Below are positions 59,959 to 64,000 of a stretch of 64,000 nucleotides of DNA, in pieces (the first letter of the stretch is position 1; each line of letters opens with the position of its first letter). Made by a program: the position numbers and the translations under genes. The DNA is from Pteria penguin. Lineage: Eukaryota; Mollusca; Bivalvia; Pterioida; Pteriidae. The stretch spans positions 66,092,179 to 66,156,178 of the forward strand of contig CM068584.1 of the NCBI GenBank assembly GCA_035048485.1, given 5' to 3'. Below the pieces are notes generated by a model. The model ran no database searches and was not told the DNA's origin. It was given only the letters and a program-made list of their open reading frames with translations.

Positions 59959-60895
59959 CTTGTTTCTGTTAAAGTGGTACTAGATACTGGCACTATTTAT
60001 TTTAATCCTCATACACGTAAATCTGTACTATGTCTCTGTATCTGTTTTATGTGAGCTGACATAGTTACATATTTACCGTGTCTAACTGGTGTATGAGGGG
60101 TCCCTAAGTCTAGTGATAGATAATCGGTATTATGTTCTACCCTAACCTCTGAAACTGACCATTTGTATCACGGTGATGTCGGCGCGTAAAAAATCAACTA
60201 TTTCATTTTTATGGTTTGGTTTGTTGTATTGCCTTAATTCTGGATGGATATATGTGGACTATTACTCCAAATAACGAAGAGAATATAAAGAATGGAAGAC
60301 ATTGATGACAATGTATTCATTCTAAATGGTATATTTGAGTAAATGAGGAGATAAGTGTAGCATGGATGAAGGTTTTTCATAGCCAATCACCCTAAACCGA
60401 GCGCTTAACCACTACACCAACCCTGTCTCCCAAGGTCTTCGTGTATTTCAATAAAAGGTGTTGTTTTAGGACAGTTTTACTTCTTGTTCCTAACTAGGTC
60501 ACGAAAGATGCATCACTGTATCAAAATATCACTGATTCAACGTACATTTTGTTAAAGAAAAAGCGAAGTAACTCTTCCAACCTTCAGACATCAATCCATA
60601 CAAAGAATACCTGGAAACATATTTTCAGGTTTTTTAACTCCTTTTTTAATATTATAAAGTCGTGCTGGTTTTAACAGGGAAAAAAGTTTATACCTTTATG
60701 TAGACGATAACCGGAGGGGTTTCGAAGTCAGGAGAAAAAATATACGCATAAGGCAAAACGTGAGACAAAAGATATAATCTGTATCAAAGGCATGAAGTAA
60801 TTGATCTCGGGAAACACCACACCAAAAGAGTGGCGTTTATTGCTTTAAATGGTCGTCCTAATTGGGTATCGTAAACGCAGTACAATCGAATAATA
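58740..60895 (+). mobile_element. Dispersed repeat family R, copy 4 (plus orientation)
   Basis: Same block order as copy 3, including atctaacagtgttaacccgaatgcac, tgtgagctgacatagttac, ggggtccctaagtctagtg and the end tggtcgtcctaattgggtatc. It carries a (TTA)n run at 58803-58857, a poly-T run at 59911-59960 and a minus-strand SINE head (agcgcttaaccactacacca) near 60400. Confidence 0.65.
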
Positions 60896-60935
60896 TTGCA
60901 ATGTGGGTTTCTCTGTTTATTTAATCTCTCTCCTG

Positions 60936-60936
<1 letters not shown>

Positions 60937-61029
<93 letters not shown>
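60937..61029. repeat. (TA)n(TG)n microsatellite
   Basis: TA run passing into a TG run. Confidence 0.95.
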
Positions 61030-61030
<1 letters not shown>

Positions 61031-61635
61031 ATACAGCGTGGGCAAATGTCGTCTGTATTCTCTTTTAAGGTCAGTTTGGTAGCTGGTTTGCTCTTCAAAT
61101 ATTTTGGTTTTCTATCTGCCTTGACAGTGTTTACAGTTACGTATAATGATGTATAATGATATACAAGTGTACTAGTTCTTATTGTTATTGTACAATGTAT
61201 TGTTAAAAACAAAGGAATAATATAATAATTTTAATACCATCTTCACCGTGCAAATCCATTAACTGTATTATAAATAAATATAGAACATATATACTTTTCA
61301 ATTTAGTGCACCATATGCGCATTTCGACAACTTATATCTCTTCAGTGATGCTTGTGGCCAAATGATTGAAATTCCCAAAATATATAAATATTTGAAGAGC
61401 AGTGTTGAAACCAAAATGACCGAAAAGAGAACCAAAGAATGTAACCCTTTACGAATCTAGTTCTGTTTTAGTCGGCTTGACATTATTTTCGGCAAAAATG
61501 TTAAAATAAATATAGAACATATATACTTAAGCATAATATTAGACAAGGGTGTTACTAAGAGCAACTGAAATAAAATAGTTATCTTCCTATTCTGTGAAGT
61601 ACGGAGGCCTGGATGGGACGCATTCAAAATTATTT

Positions 61636-61812
61636 TATGTCGTTCCCAAGAATATTTCGTTCCAACCAGGTATTATCTCGTTACCACGAGATATTTTGTC
61701 TTCCCAACAAGTTATTATCTCGTTCGCACGAAATATTATCTTGTACTAACGAAATATTATCTCCTTCGCAGACATAATGCTGTCTTTCGATTCATTGAGT
61801 ATCTCGTGCGAA
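61636..61812. repeat. Degenerate tatctcgt-type repeat cluster
   Basis: Repeated ttatctcgtt, acgagatatt, cgcacgaaatatta and tatctcgtgcgaa in both directions within about 180 bp. Likely the remains of a short palindromic element. Confidence 0.6.
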
Positions 61813-64000
61813 TGGCCAATAACTCCTGGCCAATAGATAATACAGTAACAGAAATACTTATTTCATTCGTTGCTTTACTAACGGACTAACAAATAGATTG
61901 TATTGTTTGAAATGGATACTCGCTCGTAATCTTTGAGTGTGAGCTACTTCATTCCGTTCAAATTACATCCTGCGACTTAAGTTTGAAGTGGCATACAGCA
62001 TGAACTTACTGACATCCTCCCTCAAACCCTGGATAATATTCATTTTAATACTCTTCAAAATCAGATACATATATGATAAGTAATGGACCGTTACTATGAG
62101 TATGCAGCCTTTCAACAGACCGTGTTTCCGGTAATTATACAGGGTACAGCAATCTGGGACGGAAAATTTAATGCTACAGATAAAAATTAAAAAGAAAATA
62201 GCAATTTCGCCAAAATAGCTGGTGCAGCCATGCCCCCTCCCTCACTTTGAATGGGCACATTGGCTGTTTTATAATAATTGATGTGACGCAATGGAATAGA
62301 AAAAGTCCTCCACTCTTTCGTACCACACCGCAAAATCAGAATGTATCAATATCAAAGTACACTGCATGACAGGGCTGCTTGTAAGTCTAGGGTGTTTTAT
62401 ATTTCATTTTATTCTATACAGCAATCTACTGTTCTTACCTATTCATGCACAATTTCCTTTACCAATATTTTCCGAATCCGCAAGACATCCCCCTCCTCCG
62501 GCCGTTAAATAGAGAAAGAGCGACATGACATACTATAATTATACGATAATCGTAGGTCTACTCGACATTTCCAGAATGAAAATTGCCGGTCTGAAACATG
62601 TACAATTTGGGAAGTTCATTTACATCTATAATCTGGGAAAACAGACAAATAGTACGAAGAAGACTATATACTGCATTTTAATGCCTCATATTATGTTTGT
62701 AAGAATTTGTATTTCATTCTTTGAAAACATATAATAATCTAACAATGTTTCTTTTTGTGTGGAGGAAAATTGCTCACTTGAGTACTACACTACCATTTGA
62801 ATTATAGAAGATAGATGTCCATATGATGCATAAAGGAGTCAGTGTCACTGTCGGAGGGTAGGTATACCCCAATTACATACGTAAATTTCTGATTGTTTTG
62901 TCTTCGATTGAATATTGTTTATTGCACCAAAGTCACTGTGAGCGATTTCTCTCTGTTTTTGTTTTTAACTAAGCTATCAATGCTGCCCTTAACTCAGAAC
63001 CGTATTTGACCCGTATTATGTATATTACTGCTTATCTATGTAAGAAATGAATGCTATTCAGATGGTTGTTACGTGGAATATATATTACCATCTGGATTTG
63101 GATAAATTGAATGACGCCCGAAATAATATTAATTTGTTATATTTATATTAATTTATATACTAACAAAAAATAAGGGTATATAAATAAATTGATTTGAACT
63201 ACTATAACCGCCGCCGTGTTTGTAGGTTATGTTGCTGTGATTGTAGTGTCTCCACCTTAATGACTTGGCGGTGGTTAGTAGGGAATTAGCCCACACTGGT
63301 ATATATTTCCATATTTATTACAATTTCAGTAATATGTACATTGTACATAAGTTGTTCTCCGCCTCTTACAAGATGACCGGGGAATTCTTTGTAAACCATT
63401 GTGATGTCTTTATATGACAATGAGGTGAACGCACGGCTTTTGACGGATATTCACTTTGTTTCGTTACTTAATTCCTTAAGATCTTACTTTCTTCGTATCT
63501 AACTATCTATCGCTATCGAATCTCTCATGATAAGTAATAAGAAAACTTTTACACCCCCTTGATTATGTGGTAACAACAACAGTATAACTTTTACTCAATC
63601 AAATATATTTTACAAAGATAGCTAAGTATTTAAGTGGACATGCCGGTCACAATGGTCATTGGCATGTAAAGCATTTATTGTAGTTTTATTAATTGACACC
63701 TTATACCCGGAATAACTGAGCAATTTTATGGCTTATTAGAGTGATAAATGCCACAGAGACCCCAAAGGGACCAAGCAGTGTCTGTATACAATTTAGGAAT
63801 CATTAAAACAAGTACGTAGGAATGATTTAAGTGATTTCAAAATTATAATAAATAGCTGCTTAAGCTCCAAGCAGGTTGTATATCGCTTCTTACATATTGC
63901 GTGACACTTCCGTTGATTACATCATTTATTAAGTATCATCAACCTGTTCAAAGGTAAAATAAAATGTCAGACACGCATAAAGCATCCCCACTCAAGGTAT
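61813..64000. other. No gene recognised
   Basis: AT-rich DNA. The frame at 62525-62734 has no recognised domain and no supporting splice pattern. Confidence 0.4.

Overview
The window is AT-rich eukaryotic DNA with GT-AG introns, many simple repeats and several tRNA-derived SINEs. The SINE types and the cysteine-rich receptor family point to a mollusc, most likely a bivalve; this is inference, as no marker gene is present. No rRNA gene, functional tRNA gene, operon or CRISPR is visible. Most long open frames are low-complexity or chance frames; the genes had to be read as spliced exons.

Three members of one small type I membrane-protein family are present. Each has a C-P...W...R...C...Y-H-C...E-x-C ectodomain exon, then a C-P...C-P...LYK exon. 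Two also have a 'YPSC' exon and a transmembrane exon. Gene A (+, 6296-38855) runs from signal peptide to stop. Gene B (-, 47417-43150) is complete from the ectodomain to a stop after an acidic tail ending NPYDHLQR; its 5' end is uncertain. Gene C (-, about 3432-1942) shows only two ectodomain exons and may be broken or partial.

The main feature is inside gene A. Between the exon just after the membrane segment and the last three exons lies a tandem array of about 20 kb (15733-35640). It holds 29 copies of a 51-nt exon, each in a monomer of about 690 bp. All 29 share an acceptor context, a GT donor and the same phase (entry needs 2 nt, exit leaves 1 nt). Each therefore adds exactly 17 residues of the form V-W-Q-N-S-S-G-E-S-C-N-V-P-R-C-T-S to the predicted cytoplasmic tail. 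The monomers form a six-member higher-order repeat (types a-b-c-d-e-f, about 4.09 kb), present in four full rounds plus four monomers of a fifth. Every type f exon carries an in-frame TAG, so it must be skipped or must truncate the protein. A diverged copy (12806-12856) and a half-similar exon (37289-37347) flank the array in matching phase. With all non-f exons used, gene A encodes about 698 aa; with the array skipped, about 273 aa.

Layout: 1-6.2 kb, gene C, a degraded LINE end and simple repeats; 6.3-12.9 kb, 5' exons of gene A with a foldback element, a 123-bp tandem repeat and SINEs in its introns; 13-15.1 kb, an inverted-repeat element; 15.7-35.6 kb, the exon array; 37.3-38.9 kb, the last exons of gene A; 39-43 kb, repeats; 43.1-47.4 kb, gene B; 49.6-61 kb, SINEs and four copies of one dispersed repeat family in two orientations; 61-64 kb, no gene recognised.
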